From Nereocystis luetkeana (taxonomy: Eukaryota > Sar > Phaeophyceae > Laminariales > Laminariaceae), in assembly GCA_031213475.1 (NCBI GenBank), contig JARUPZ010000004.1, positions 2,146,501-2,210,500 on the forward strand: DNA of 64,000 nt. Reading direction: 5' to 3'. This document shows, piece by piece, positions 1 to 10,189 of the stretch (positions are counted from its first letter, which is position 1; each line of letters begins with the position of its first letter). The notes below the pieces were generated by a model that was not told the origin of the DNA, did no database searches, and saw only the letters and a list, made by a program, of their open reading frames with translations. Position numbers and translations under genes: made by a program.

Positions 1-289
1 ATTACGTCAATGGAAATGTCCTTGGGAACAAACTCCAAAGACATATCAGGTGAGGGGGCGAGTAGGGTGGGCCCGGGGGCTGAAGGAGTAAACAATATGG
101 TCTTCCTCGCGTCAGTACAAAGTCCTCGAACATCGGAAATCACTCGGGATTCCAGTCCAGGCATTGCATGAATCTTTGGTATTTATTATTCCATATAAGT
201 CATAAAAAAACGACTCATCTGAGCAATCATCCCGGAAACTATTTTAGATTTATGGCATTTGGACTCGAATCACAATAACTGGTATATAT

Positions 290-850
290 CGAGTACATCT
301 AAAATGAAGCATCCAGTTAGCTGTAGTTGTGTACCGATATAGGACTGGCCAAATGCTCTAGCGAAGAGAGCACATGATATCATCAGAAGAGCAGCAGCGG
401 AGCCAGCAAAAACAGCTGTAGCAGCCACACGGCTGGGCATGACTGCCGGCAACCGGCACATTTGCTCGGGGAACGGGTGAAGGATATGAGGGGTTGAGAT
501 TATAGCATGAGAGGATATCAATATCATCGTTGTTTTCTGTCGTGAGTGATAGTGGGGACTATGCTGCCAAGGGTTAAAAAGTCGACGTCTGGGAAGGGGA
601 TGAGTGCATAGTATACAAAATGAAACGTCCAGTTAGCTGTTGTTGTGCACCGATATACTACCTGGCCAATTAATGTAGGTAAGACAGCAGCAGCACATTA
701 TATCGGAAAGAGGGCAGCAGCGAAGACAGGCAAAATCAGCTGCAGTCGTATTAGCTACAATGCTGGGCGTGTGTGCCAGCAGCCGGCACACATGCTCCGG
801 GAAGGGGTGAACGGGTCGACGAGTTGTGAGTTTCTGCTGGCACATAGTAT
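290..850 (-). repeat. tandem duplication (~316 bp period) of a putative membrane-segment exon
   Basis: Two diverged copies lie side by side at about 290-530 and 610-850. Matching anchors are the GTCCAGTTAGCTGT-like string near 312 and 628, and the TGCCGG-rich string near 450 and 775. Read on the minus strand, the distal copy (290-530) encodes a Pro-Phe-Pro-Glu start, a Cys-Arg-Leu segment and then about 22 hydrophobic residues rich in Ala, Val and Leu, which would make a transmembrane helix. The proximal copy keeps the beginning (HPFPEHVCRLLAHTPS) but loses the hydrophobic run, so it looks decayed. It lies downstream, on the same strand, of the 241-codon frame at 984-1709 and could be its terminal exon region. 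No splice junction was proved. Confidence 0.45.
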
Positions 851-983
851 CATTGCAGTTTTTGCTTGTAGTGGGTGATTGCTGGAACTTGACTGCGAAG
901 TGTTTGAAAGTCGAAGGCTCGGAAGAGGATGAGTGCGTACCTGAAGCATAAAATATAATGACAGGCGGGCAGATGTCGCAAAC

Positions 984-1709
984 TTAAAACATCCAAAGTA
1001 TATGGCATCGCAACGTATGTTTATTGAAAACGACATCGGCGTTACAAGTGTATTGGTCTCCTACTGCTGCGGTATATGGTGCCTGCGCGATGTATAATGT
1101 TTCCGAGTCTGAGTGCTCACGGATTCGATCGTTGGGATGGGTGACCTCTATGGATTTGTTTGGATGCTGGTATTTTTGTTTTGAAGCGATACCGCCGTTA
1201 TTGGTTTTTAAATCTATCCATTTTACCATGAACCTTACTGCGGGCCAAATGCTCGTCAGACTCGAACGCGAGATCGAGATGGAATGGCAAGGCAAATCGA
1301 GCTGGAATCGAGTTCGGCACCATTGTTCGGACATGGCCCCAAATATCAACGTCGCAACCTTCCCGTCGGCAGTAGGGAAAATACTCGATGGTGGTACAAC
1401 ATCAGTAGCACTTCGTGCTGATACAGCCGACAGCGGCAGATCACACACCTGATTCCAACTATTATTCACGAATACGGCATCAGACACAAAACAAGCCCGA
1501 TCCGTTGTAGCAAGGGGTGTGCCAATGCTGCACCGCCATACGTTGTTCCCAGAAGGTTGAGAAAGGCGCACATTGGTTGCTTTCCGGGTCTTCCGATATC
1601 GACTTATCAATTCAAATATCCGGCATGAATATCGTGCGGATCGATACAAAACACAAGAGATCCTGCCGGTCGAGACCCGAGAAAACGATTTGCCGGCATT
1701 CCTACTCAT
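984..1709 (-). CDS. unrecognised 241-codon open frame, possible exon of a membrane or lumenal protein
   Basis: This is the longest open frame in the window outside the vWA/WSC genes. It reads from ATG at 1709 to a stop at 984 on the minus strand. An AG acceptor (AGTAG then GAATGCC) lies just inside the start, so it may be an internal exon and not start at this ATG. The product has several cysteines and a stretch near the C-terminus, AQAPYTAAVGDQYTCNADVV, that faintly recalls the end of LAMP lumenal domains (small residues, then a Tyr-x-Cys). The downstream putative membrane exon would fit that order. The similarity is too weak to name the gene. Plus-strand frames over the same bases are also open for 142 codons, so chance openness cannot be excluded. 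Confidence 0.3.
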   Translation of the reverse strand: MSRNAGKSFSRVSTGRISCVLYRSARYSCRIFELISRYRKTRKATNVRLSQPSGNNVWRCSIGTPLATTDRACFVSDAVFVNNSWNQVCDLPLSAVSARSATDVVPPSSIFPTADGKVATLIFGAMSEQWCRTRFQLDLPCHSISISRSSLTSIWPAVRFMVKWIDLKTNNGGIASKQKYQHPNKSIEVTHPNDRIREHSDSETLYIAQAPYTAAVGDQYTCNADVVFNKHTLRCHILWMF

Positions 1710-1755
1710 GATAAGGTTTCACGACCCAGCATCAGCAGCACGAGAGCTGTTGTAG

Positions 1756-2311
1756 TCGGCAGCAGCAGATCACAATAAACGACGAAAACAGTTGGCGATT
1801 CCGGCATCGGCCATAAAATTTGCTCGAGCTGGTAAGGCAGGCGATGTGTCCGACCTTCAACTCAAGCACCCGTAAACGACTCACGCTCAGCGTATTTTTA
1901 CTTGAACGGTGAGAAACTCTGCTTTGATTAGACCGTCCTTACTTGTTTCTTTCGGATCCTCCGATCTCAAGTTCTCAATTTAATTCTGAGATATGAAACA
2001 CTCCAAAATAGAACCGGATCATTTGTACAAATACCAGATACAGAGACTTGAGTTGATATCACTGCAATTGTTGATTTCAAGATAAAGGCTCCACAATGTA
2101 CGTGGGTTCAAGTTATGGAACTCAACGTTTCGTGTGTTTTAACAATAACATACACATCTCCAAGTCGACAGAAAATACCCCCCTAAAAACGGCGGGGTCT
2201 TGGGGCGTCGGAACCGTCTACGTCCATACGCTGACCTACCCGCTTCGTTTCATTACCTGGGGAACCAGGGAGATGTGTTTTTTAGGTATGCACGCGCAAG
2301 AGTTCCTGTAA
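1756..2311. other. no recognisable gene
   Basis: I see only short frames and no splice-flanked coding segment, repeat copy or RNA gene in this stretch. Confidence 0.5.
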
Positions 2312-2398
2312 AAGGAACGTTCGAAGTGAGCTTCGAACCCGTGTCCTGCCGACGATGCTAAATGTGAAGGTGTTACCTACTGAGCTATAAGGGTAAAA
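2312..2398 (-). repeat. tRNA-like relic or SINE head
   Basis: On the minus strand the sequence holds TAGCTCAGTAGG, an exact match to the RNA polymerase III A box (TRGCNNAGYNGG). About 45 bases further on is GGTTCGAAGC, a near-match to the B box. The T stem and acceptor stem do not pair properly, so this is not a working tRNA. It is best read as a tRNA-derived relic. No second copy was seen in the window. Confidence 0.4.
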
Positions 2399-3774
2399 GA
2401 TCGATCGAATACCCAGCCCAAGGTACTCCTTATAACTTAAACATACCAATCCCTAAAAATTGAGGTCTAAGCTGCTGCCCACGATCCAACCCTCATGCCT
2501 TTTTCTAGCCTGTCCCTCTCGGCGCACGGGCCGTTGCCTGCATGGTAGATACCAGAGAAGCAAAGAGGCGGGGGCCGAGGTTAGCGGTTGAGTAAAACGG
2601 TCGAAATTATGGATATGTTCTCGAGTTGTTCGAATTTCGAGGATCCGATACTGAGGCAGGCTCGAAAACACATCACTTCCCAGTCGCTGCCTTTTGGTTT
2701 GTTCCAAGTGCTGTTTTCGCGTACGTATCTATCATGCTCTCATAGGCTCACGAGCAGTGGAAAAAAAAACTCTGCAGACGCGTGTGCATCTGCAGGAGTA
2801 AAGCTAGGTAAAAAATGTAAAATATCCCGTGTTTGGCGCTAGGTCGCCAGCCAGACAAACCCGGCCAGATATCTCCCCGTCGAGAAATAAAGAACATATT
2901 GATGCTTATTCGTATATATACGTGAAATTAAACAAGTCCCTGACAGTACGTACATCCTTTCAACCTTGAATATCTCTTTGATGCTCTCTGGTCCAAAATG
3001 GTGCGTGTTACGTCAAGGGCAACTACTTGGGTTGGTATTAGGTACTTCAACACAACAACAGCGACGTCTATCGGGCTATTGGTATGGAACAAAGGACACA
3101 GTAGGGAGGGGTCACGCCTAGGTCTACTAAGCAGGGTGGCTACCATAAATATATGCAGTCAGTACCCAAATAAATGCTATACAACTTGCGACATGCGCCG
3201 CCGTGGGATCATTTTTCACGCTAAGCCAATATTTGTATTTTTAAGTCCGATGTTAGAGTGAGGTACAGAGCCACTCGCGCGACAGGGCCCCGGAAACGCT
3301 GTAGTGGAACAGTAATATATCCTTGACCTCAACCCTAGTCAAAAGGGTAACCAGTCATCGACCCTTAACCTAACCATCCTTGAACCATGCAAATGTAATG
3401 AAATGTTAGATCGGGTTCGGCGGAATCGCTGAATCAAGTTCGTTGAATGAACCGCCTCTGCTTGATGTCTAGTCAAACGGCGCGAGTGAAGCGAGTGGAC
3501 CCTGGCCGATAAACAGCGTTCTGAATAAAGACTCGAAACATTGCAACTGTGAATGAGTTTTTTTTCGATCCGGAGGACGACAGGATTCAATTTGATGAAT
3601 CGACTGCCGTTCCCTGTCCAATGTATACAATGAGTCTTATTGCGCAGGTGAATGGACGAATGAATCCACGGAGAACCACAGCGGCACTGCGCTTGGGCCG
3701 GCCATTAGCGTAAAACGACCGTTGTCGTGGACGTTTTCAGGTGGTCGATCCCTCCGTCGGACCGCGGTGTGCCC
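2399..3774. other. no recognisable gene
   Basis: The reading frames here are short and overlap on both strands without splice support. I found no copy of the window's repeat families. Confidence 0.5.
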
Positions 3775-3793
3775 ATACCCCTCAACGTTTGAC
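3775..3793 (+). promoter_or_regulatory. conserved 19-bp upstream element of gene A
   Basis: The string ATACCCCTCAACGTTTGAC is identical at 56089-56107 (gene C) and differs at three bases at 35146-35164 (gene B). In A and B it lies about 175-195 bp before the leader-exon donor; in C it lies about 280 bp before the donor that is still intact. The flanking sequence is much more diverged, so selective conservation is likely. It may be a core promoter or activator site; which one cannot be told from sequence. Confidence 0.6.
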
Positions 3794-3894
3794 TCAGAAT
3801 GCTTGCTCTTCGTTAATGTTGCTCAGACGGACACCCTGGGAAAAATGTTTTTCCGTAAACGAGCTGAGCGGGCGCATCTAGTTGTCGACAACCC

Positions 3895-3967
3895 AAGCCC
3901 CTACTCTCTCACTTCTCTATCTTCTCTTCTTCCACCTCAGGCCGGCCTCCCTTCTCTTTACTCCCAG
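3895..3967 (+). other. non-coding leader exon (exon 0) of gene A, 3' end
   Basis: This pyrimidine-rich block (CCCCTACTCT then repeated CTTCT/CCTCC) ends in CCCAG followed by GTAAGC, a strong donor. The same block with the same donor is found at 35271-35340 before gene B and, with a decayed donor, near 56203-56250 before gene C. The 5' end is unknown. A leader intron of 669 bp (3968-4636) would join it to the ATG exon. Confidence 0.5.
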
Positions 3968-4656
3968 GTAAGCCAAACGGACATGTTGACGGTTCTACGT
4001 GTTGTGTAAGATATCGAACTTTCTGCCCTTGATACATACCGGTACGTTACACCCTGTGTATTTGTTGTAAAACTCATTACCATGAAGGAGCTCTCCGGAG
4101 CATATGCAGTGGAAAGTGTTGAGCTCACTAACGTGAAGGGTGAGCTGTATATGCAGTAGGATCTGCTGTCGCCTGTTATAGAACGATACAGTCGTTCCAT
4201 CTATAATGTGAGGATGACTGGATCGCAGAGCCGGATGAAATGTTTTTGTCTCCCTGGTTTTGTCTAAGGTGCCCCTGCTGGGGACGAAGTACTCACTGCG
4301 TTCGTCGCAGTCTCATTGAAGATCGAGGAAATCTTGATGACAGGAGAGACAGTCCGTCACGATAGAATGAGAACACTAACGGTGCACAGGTAGTCGTTTT
4401 AGCACTATAAATGTTTTGGGTCCACAAGGAGTTATTATTTTATTTGCCTTCTGGGTCCACAAGGAATACATTCAAACCGTCGTGTGTCGCATGTGCATAT
4501 AGGCCAATAATGTACCGATGGTGCGCAAAACATGTCAGACGATTTTCTACTCTTGTCAACAAAGCTCACATAAATGCACAGCCAACCTTTCCGAACAATT
4601 ACGTAAACACGGCCGATTCCCTTATGTAACAAACAGGACTACTACCGCGAACCGCA

Positions 4657-4827
4657 ATGGCGATGCCCAAGATAAAGCTAGTGGGTGTGCTGAGCGCGCT
4701 CACCGTGACCAACGTCATGGGTTCATCATGTGTTCAGCTCACCGCCATGGATCTTTCGTCGTGTCCATGCGAAGATGCCACCTTGGCGTTCACCCTAGAG
4801 GGGCAGACGTCCGTAGCGTCCCACACG
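4657..4827 (+). CDS. gene A coding exon 1 (signal peptide and Cys-rich N-terminus)
   Basis: The ATG at 4657 was chosen because the equivalent ATG and signal peptide are conserved in B and C. The exon encodes a hydrophobic leader ([16 protein letters not shown]) and then [20 protein letters not shown], ending at phase 0 before GTGAGC. The reading continues only briefly past the donor, as in B and C. A likely leader-intron acceptor, AACAG, ends at 4636. Confidence 0.9.
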
Positions 4828-7800
4828 GTGAGCGAGTGGGCGTAACCTCAAGCTTGGCCTGTAGTGGCTGCTTGCGGGCGGGTCTGCCGCGAGCTTCGTA
4901 TCCAACTACCTTTTCAACTGGTACGAACTGTTTGCGTGCGAGCTGGTTTATGCTGAACGCCCGAAAGTACATCCTTCAAAAATGTATGCCGCCTGTAATA
5001 TCCCCTCCGATATCCCATGTTTGACGTCATACGCACGCCCATCAACAGTGAAAAACGGCATCATACATCGACAAGAGGTTCAGGTTTTCGTAGGACGACT
5101 CACGTAGTATTAGTTTATTCATAATAGGTTCCAGACCAGCCGGCCGAATAATGTCTACCACTTTTGCTGCAAACATAGGAATGAGCTGCGAAACATCAAT
5201 AACACTGCATTTTTTATACTCACAATCGATTCCGAAACGATGGTATTAGCTAGTATCGAGGCAAGGACGGAAACTATACCAGGTAAATTTCTTCATCACG
5301 AAAGCGCAATTTACCGCGCTGCTATTCATGAATCATTTGCGTGCATGTTGTGTATGCGCCTGCGGACGTTTTCGTGTCCCCGTTTCGCCCGCTACGGTCG
5401 CTCACAAGGAAGAATGAAACGCAACAGGTAGATGCCCCATAAGTGCAAGTACAAACCGGTCCACGACCTATTGTAAGAGCTCGATACTCCAAGGAGATAA
5501 CCCCGAAGCCGCATGCATATAACCCAGATGAGCGGAGCTGGGGGTTCGATTTTCAAAAGAACCAACAACAACACAGGAACAAACGAAAAAAAAGAGGAAC
5601 CAAAGAGTTCGAGGAAAACAAAGGAATCGAGGGAAACAAATAATTTGTCGATGGGCAAGAGCGGGCTGTAAGGTGGGATATTACGCCGGGTGAGACGTCT
5701 GAGGGTCAAACCACTTAAGCAGCCAGTCGCACTAAGGACGTGGGCGTAATTTGGGGGTGTGACTCGAACAAAGTGGCGGCGACTTTTTTGATCGTTCAAC
5801 TCACGCCGACCTGTAATTTGTCCAACTACCCCTGGTACCATACCGGTACTACTGTTGATGAAGTCAACCGCTGCTACTGCATGCCTACTGCACTACTCCA
5901 GCAGTACTCCTGGAGTCTTGTAGTATTCCTACAGTAACACTACCAATACTAATACTACTACTACTTATGCTACTACTATATACTACTGTATGTATTACCA
6001 CCGGAACTAATGTTTCTACAATAATTACTACATTTTGCTGCAACTACTTCTATACCACTGTTGTATCACTGCTACAACAGTATTTCTACTTCAGCAGTAC
6101 AACTTAACTGCCATTGCTTGTACAATTACTGCTACGAATGGTACTCTTTCTTCCACTAATACAGGGCCCCTGCTCCTACTCTCATAACCACTGAAATTAG
6201 CACTGTGTAGACTAGGACTGCAGCAGCACTACTGAATATACAACCGGTGTAAATATCACTAGCATCTTGCTGTTTATGAAGACCGTGTAATGTGTGTACC
6301 AGGTATCATGTAGACCGCAAAAACGATATTCGTACATATATAAATGAACTTATCTGAAGGAACAATCGGATCTTAAATTTCGTGTTTTTCCCCGCCCTTG
6401 AAGGTGAACCTCGCCCTCGTTCTCGACGGTTCAGGCAGCATCGAACCAAGTGATTTTGAGCTGGAGAAGGACTTTGCTATGGATACCGTCGCCGCCTTTG
6501 CCGACAGAAACTTGTTCGACAATGGAGGCAGGGCATCGTACGTTCAGTACGCAAAAACGTTGGCCTCCTCCTCTACGTTTGACTCCGCCAAAGCCTTCGA
6601 CGCCTTTGTCGATGCTGACACCCAAGCCGAGGGTGGGACGACCACGTCCATCGGCATTAAGGAAGGCACCCGGCTCTTAGGCATTAACCCTGCGGACGCA
6701 TCGTTCATGATCGTAATCACCGACGGTAAAAGCAGCAGCCTCTTCGCCACAGCAATTGCAGCAGGGGCAGCCAGGAAAGCAGGCATAACCGTGTTTGCTG
6801 TCGGAGTAGGTGAGTCGGCATCTTGTCGATGTGTTCTGTGTGCAGTGCTGTCGTCATTGCAGTTTTCCACCGTAGTGTCCAACTTGACGATGCCGTGAAG
6901 CCGTGTACTCAGCAACCACGCGAGTGCTACTGTCCTTTGAACAAAGTACATATCGAACCAGTATCAACCTCTTGCGAAGAAGTAAAGGGGGCGGTGAACC
7001 CGTGCTACAACATGAATAAATATTTCGTCAAACATTTTCGATCGAATCGGCTGATTGAAACAGTTGAATAATACGATAGCTTCGGAAATACCATTTGCGT
7101 CACCCACCCCCGCCACAGACAGTCGCCCTGGGTACCCCTCCCCGTGTTGGCCCTGTTAGAGTTTGCCGAACCGTGCTCGTATGCAGATATATTGTCGGGG
7201 AAAAAATATACGTTTTCGATAGTGACTATTTATATCAAATAGGTGGGCCTTGATACTGCTCGCGTTGGTTGACGTTCATCGTTTAGTTGAGTGGGCCACT
7301 CGTAGGGAGGTCGTCAAGCGAGAAGAACCCATACGATGCTAGGAGCTACCCCTGCCGTGTGAAGAACGCGTCGGTCGACACATGGTGCCCTATCGGCAGT
7401 CAGAGTCACACAAGATCTTTAGGTCGTGTGAACCAACGCACCGCACGATTTTCTAAGAGCTTAGACGCCAGGAATACAACCCTTTGATCACCCGCCGCAG
7501 GCAAAGGGACTAACCCCGTTGAACTGCTGGCAATCGGAGGCGACCCTTCCAACGTCTTCGAAGTCGCAGAATTCGACCTTCTCAACGGTAAGCCGCGGAT
7601 CATCAACGGCCGTTGCAGCATCAACATCAATACTGAAAGTCAGATCAAAGTATGTTTTCGTTTGCACTCGTTGGAGAGACGACAACCACTCGATGTGACG
7701 GCTCTTGATAGTGCCACTTTTTACTGCTATGCGTACTTTAGGTCTCTTTACCCGTGCGTGTTGTACCATTGGTGTTGGCGTTGGAACCTGGTGTATTGGA

Positions 7801-9948
7801 AATGGTTGGAACACAGTTGGTACACAAGTTCTCACACCATGGAGCACCCGTGCAAATGCCCTCGTTCAACGGATTAGGGCGAGGCGTGACGTTACTACTG
7901 AGCATGCGAAGCTGTTTAATGTTTTCACAGCCGCACTTGGCGCGATATTTCGGCCGCAATTCCTGTGGAGTTGTGATGACGCACAACTACGGTGCGTGCT
8001 TGATGCAGAGTTTAGCCACGAACTCGTGCGTTTTCGAGTATGAACGCTGGCGACATGTAACTGCTGCACTCGGTACGAGCTTCAATGACGACGTTATGCG
8101 AACATAACCCTTCGTTAAAACACTCCACTCGAATATGGCGGCCTTGGTAACTTGACGCGTGCATATTTGTTTTGCGACGCCAGTGCTCGCGCCTGGAAAC
8201 AGAGATGGCTCGACAAACTATTGCAGCAGCGGTTAATTTGTAATAAGTGCACGCTCTCGTTCTGTACTCGTGTAGCTGTCTCAGCACGAGGTGAGCAGCC
8301 ATGCTATTTATGCCATGCTGCAGGAATGTCGCGTGTGTGTCCAAACTCGAAGAAGGTCTACAGAGGATTGTCGCTCAATATGCACTTATTGAATAGGTTT
8401 CGAGCAACGCAAACTCGGTTCGTTTGTCCTACGCTACCTGGTTTATTCATTGATATGCAAATGGAACCATACACCATCAATTCCACATGGGGATAGAGTA
8501 CTGCAGTGACCTTTAATCAGGGTCGAGAAAATACTATGAGCGCACAACTGAAGAGCTTCCCCTTCCTCCATGCCTGTCCAACTCCCGTACTTCACGATTA
8601 TCAGCGGCCTTGGCGAGCATCCTCTCGTCCAACGATGGCATCGTCATCCCGTGCGAATCAACAGGGGCTACCGTCACGATCGAGTTCGACGTTTCGGTTG
8701 ACTCTTCTCCTTCCGGATCCATCTCGAAGAAGACGGTTACGTTTTCTGCGGATGACCTCGAGTCCACCCCCACCAACTTTGAAGTTATGCTCGACGTGTG
8801 CAACAAAGCCCCCGGTGGCAGCGTCATCGTAAACGCTGGTTATACCGATGACCAGGGAAACGTTCCCGACCTGTCCCTTCTGAGGGGTATTGCCGTCGGC
8901 AAGGACTTCTGTGCCGCTCCTACCCCGGCACCCACTCCGAAGCCGACCAAGAAACCCACCCCCGCGCCCACCGCGGCGCCTACTCCAAAGCCGACCAAGA
9001 AACCCACTCCAGCGCCCACCCCTGCGCCTACTCCTAAGCCGACCAAAAAACCGACGACGACTGAACCCCCGCGCGGCGAGAACCTCGAGGTTGGAAAGGC
9101 AGACAAATCCAAGTACCTTGGCTGCTACGTACCCAAGAATAAAAAAACACCTCTCAATGGCCCCGTGACTACTTGGAGCGAGATGACGACGCAGGTGATT
9201 AACTAATGTATTCTTGGACAATTCAGTTGGTGTGACCGCACGACGCTTGGTGCTCCGTCGCGGAGCACTTGATTGCCCAATCAATACTAAAATACGCTGT
9301 ACTGATGTTCCTGTGATAGTGCAACCAAATACAGGCGCATCAATTCCGCGCGATTCCATTGCCTCACTCGCCCGCCCATCTGCTACTCAGGCGTGCGCCG
9401 ACATCTGCAACTGCTCGGGTTGGGAGTACTTCGCCACGTCAAAGGGTTCAGGTAGGTTTAGAAGCCTGTCGTTTTTTCTCCGCACCCGGCATTTATCCTA
9501 AGATAACTACTCTTGGAATACTGTACTCCCAAAATATTCGGTTGAACGATAGACGACGTTAACACACCGGAGTTCGCATGTATCCGTGGACGGTACTGAT
9601 CGGTGCGCGGCCGGCTTCCGTCACGAGTGTGCGTGGCGTGGAGTATTGTTCACGAAATTCCTTGACAGTGAGCTTGCGGGATCAGACTCTCACTGGTGCA
9701 GACTCCCTAGTGCGTTGCGGCTATCATAACTAGCGTAATATCACGTATTATAGTAAAATTAACTAAACAACCTGCTTGTGTGATGCCTCCGTTGGAACGT
9801 GTCATGCCTCTTTTCAGAATGCCACTGCGGAAGTGCCGAACCGGCTAAAAATAAGAAGAAGGGCGTGTGCGACTACGAGTGCGCGGGAGACATTGCCACT
9901 GCTTGCGGAGGCGTCGGCAGCATCAGCGTCTACAAGAGCACCCAGTAA
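4657..9948 (+). CDS. gene A: secreted vWA-WSC domain protein, 6 coding exons, 481 aa
   Basis: The coding exons are 4657-4827, 6404-6809, 7501-7587, 8605-9194, 9391-9451 and 9818-9948. All introns are GT-AG and phases match gene B. Residues 1-22 are a signal peptide. Residues 23-57 hold three cysteines. Residues 58-233 are a vWA domain with a complete MIDAS: D65-x-S67-x-S69, a threonine in GGTTTS near 136, and D164 in VITDG. Residues 234-323 form an unrecognised domain with three cysteines. Residues 324-375 are a Pro/Thr/Lys linker of 16-residue repeats. Residues 390-481 are a WSC domain (YLGCYV at the start, ECHCG, then [11 protein letters not shown] near the end). The product is probably secreted and may bind metal-dependently to proteins (vWA) and to carbohydrate (WSC). 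The substrate is unknown. The intron 4 donor is a weak GTGATT. Confidence 0.88.
4828..6403 (+). other. gene A intron 1 (1.6 kb) with an ACT-rich low-complexity tract
   Basis: The intron starts GTGAGC and ends in a pyrimidine tract and GAAG. It includes a purine-rich run near 5560-5640 and imperfect ACT/TAC trinucleotide repeats at about 5850-6160. Frames within it are not conserved in gene B's much longer intron. Confidence 0.7.
6404..6809 (+). CDS. gene A coding exon 2 (vWA core with MIDAS)
   Basis: This exon of 406 nt begins [12 protein letters not shown] and ends AVGV, phase 1, before GTGAGT. It aligns without gaps to exon 2 of gene B. All three MIDAS motifs are in this exon, so metal binding should be intact. 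Confidence 0.93.
7501..7587 (+). CDS. gene A coding exon 3 (end of vWA domain)
   Basis: This small exon of 87 nt lies between an acceptor preceded by CACCCGCCGCAG and the donor GTAAGC. Both boundaries are nearly identical in gene B. It encodes [19 protein letters not shown], the usual last strand and helix of vWA domains. Confidence 0.88.
8605..9194 (+). CDS. gene A coding exon 4 (middle domain, Pro/Thr linker, start of WSC)
   Basis: The exon opens with the last vWA helix, then a region of about 90 residues containing [16 protein letters not shown] and [15 protein letters not shown] cannot assign this region to a family; its alternating strands suggest a beta-sandwich. Three 48-nt repeat units at about 8922-9066 encode the linker. 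The WSC domain starts at YLGCYV. The donor is CAG then GTGATT, weaker than GTGAGA in gene B. Confidence 0.9.
8922..9066 (+). repeat. coding 48-nt minisatellite in the Pro/Thr/Lys linker
   Basis: Three units encode variants of [16 protein letters not shown]. Gene B keeps only about one unit, which explains most of its 30-codon shorter exon 4. The linker is likely extended, positively charged and possibly glycosylated. Confidence 0.85.
9391..9451 (+). CDS. gene A coding exon 5 (middle of WSC)
   Basis: This 61-nt exon encodes [20 protein letters not shown]. It is flanked by a TGCTACTCAG acceptor and a GTAGGT donor. Gene B has an exon of identical length and phase. Confidence 0.88.
9818..9948 (+). 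CDS. gene A coding exon 6 (end of WSC, stop)
   Basis: The exon follows TCTTTTCAG and encodes [16 protein letters not shown] and then [19 protein letters not shown] and TAA. The CGG-x-x-SISVY ending is typical of WSC domains. Confidence 0.9.
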
Positions 9949-10189
9949 GCTACAAGCGGGCGACTGAGGACATGGTAGATTGCGTCAGTAACTGCCGAAA
10001 CACTCCTGGAGTCAACCCGTCAGCAGGACATACACTATAGGACCCGTGCATGGATCTCGGCGGTTGTAGAAGAATTGCAATCGGCGGCAAGAACCGCCCG
10101 AAGGAATAATTAGCGATTTCCGACTGTATCTATATATGCCGGTCAAGTGTCAGCCTGCTTAGGCGCGAACACAATCTACTGCTGTGGGT

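Noticed and set aside
6404..6898. vWA exon read as a stand-alone single-exon gene starting at 6398
   Set aside because: Its end past 6809 is not conserved and contains a GTGAGT donor; the upstream ATG at 6398 lies before the acceptor.
7866..8344. Overlapping 67-117-codon frames in gene A intron 3
   Set aside because: Not conserved in gene B intron 3 and no domain.
8658..9359. 233-codon minus-strand frame with a Gly/Val/Arg-rich section
   Set aside because: It is the antisense shadow of gene A exon 4; its low complexity mirrors the Pro/Thr linker.
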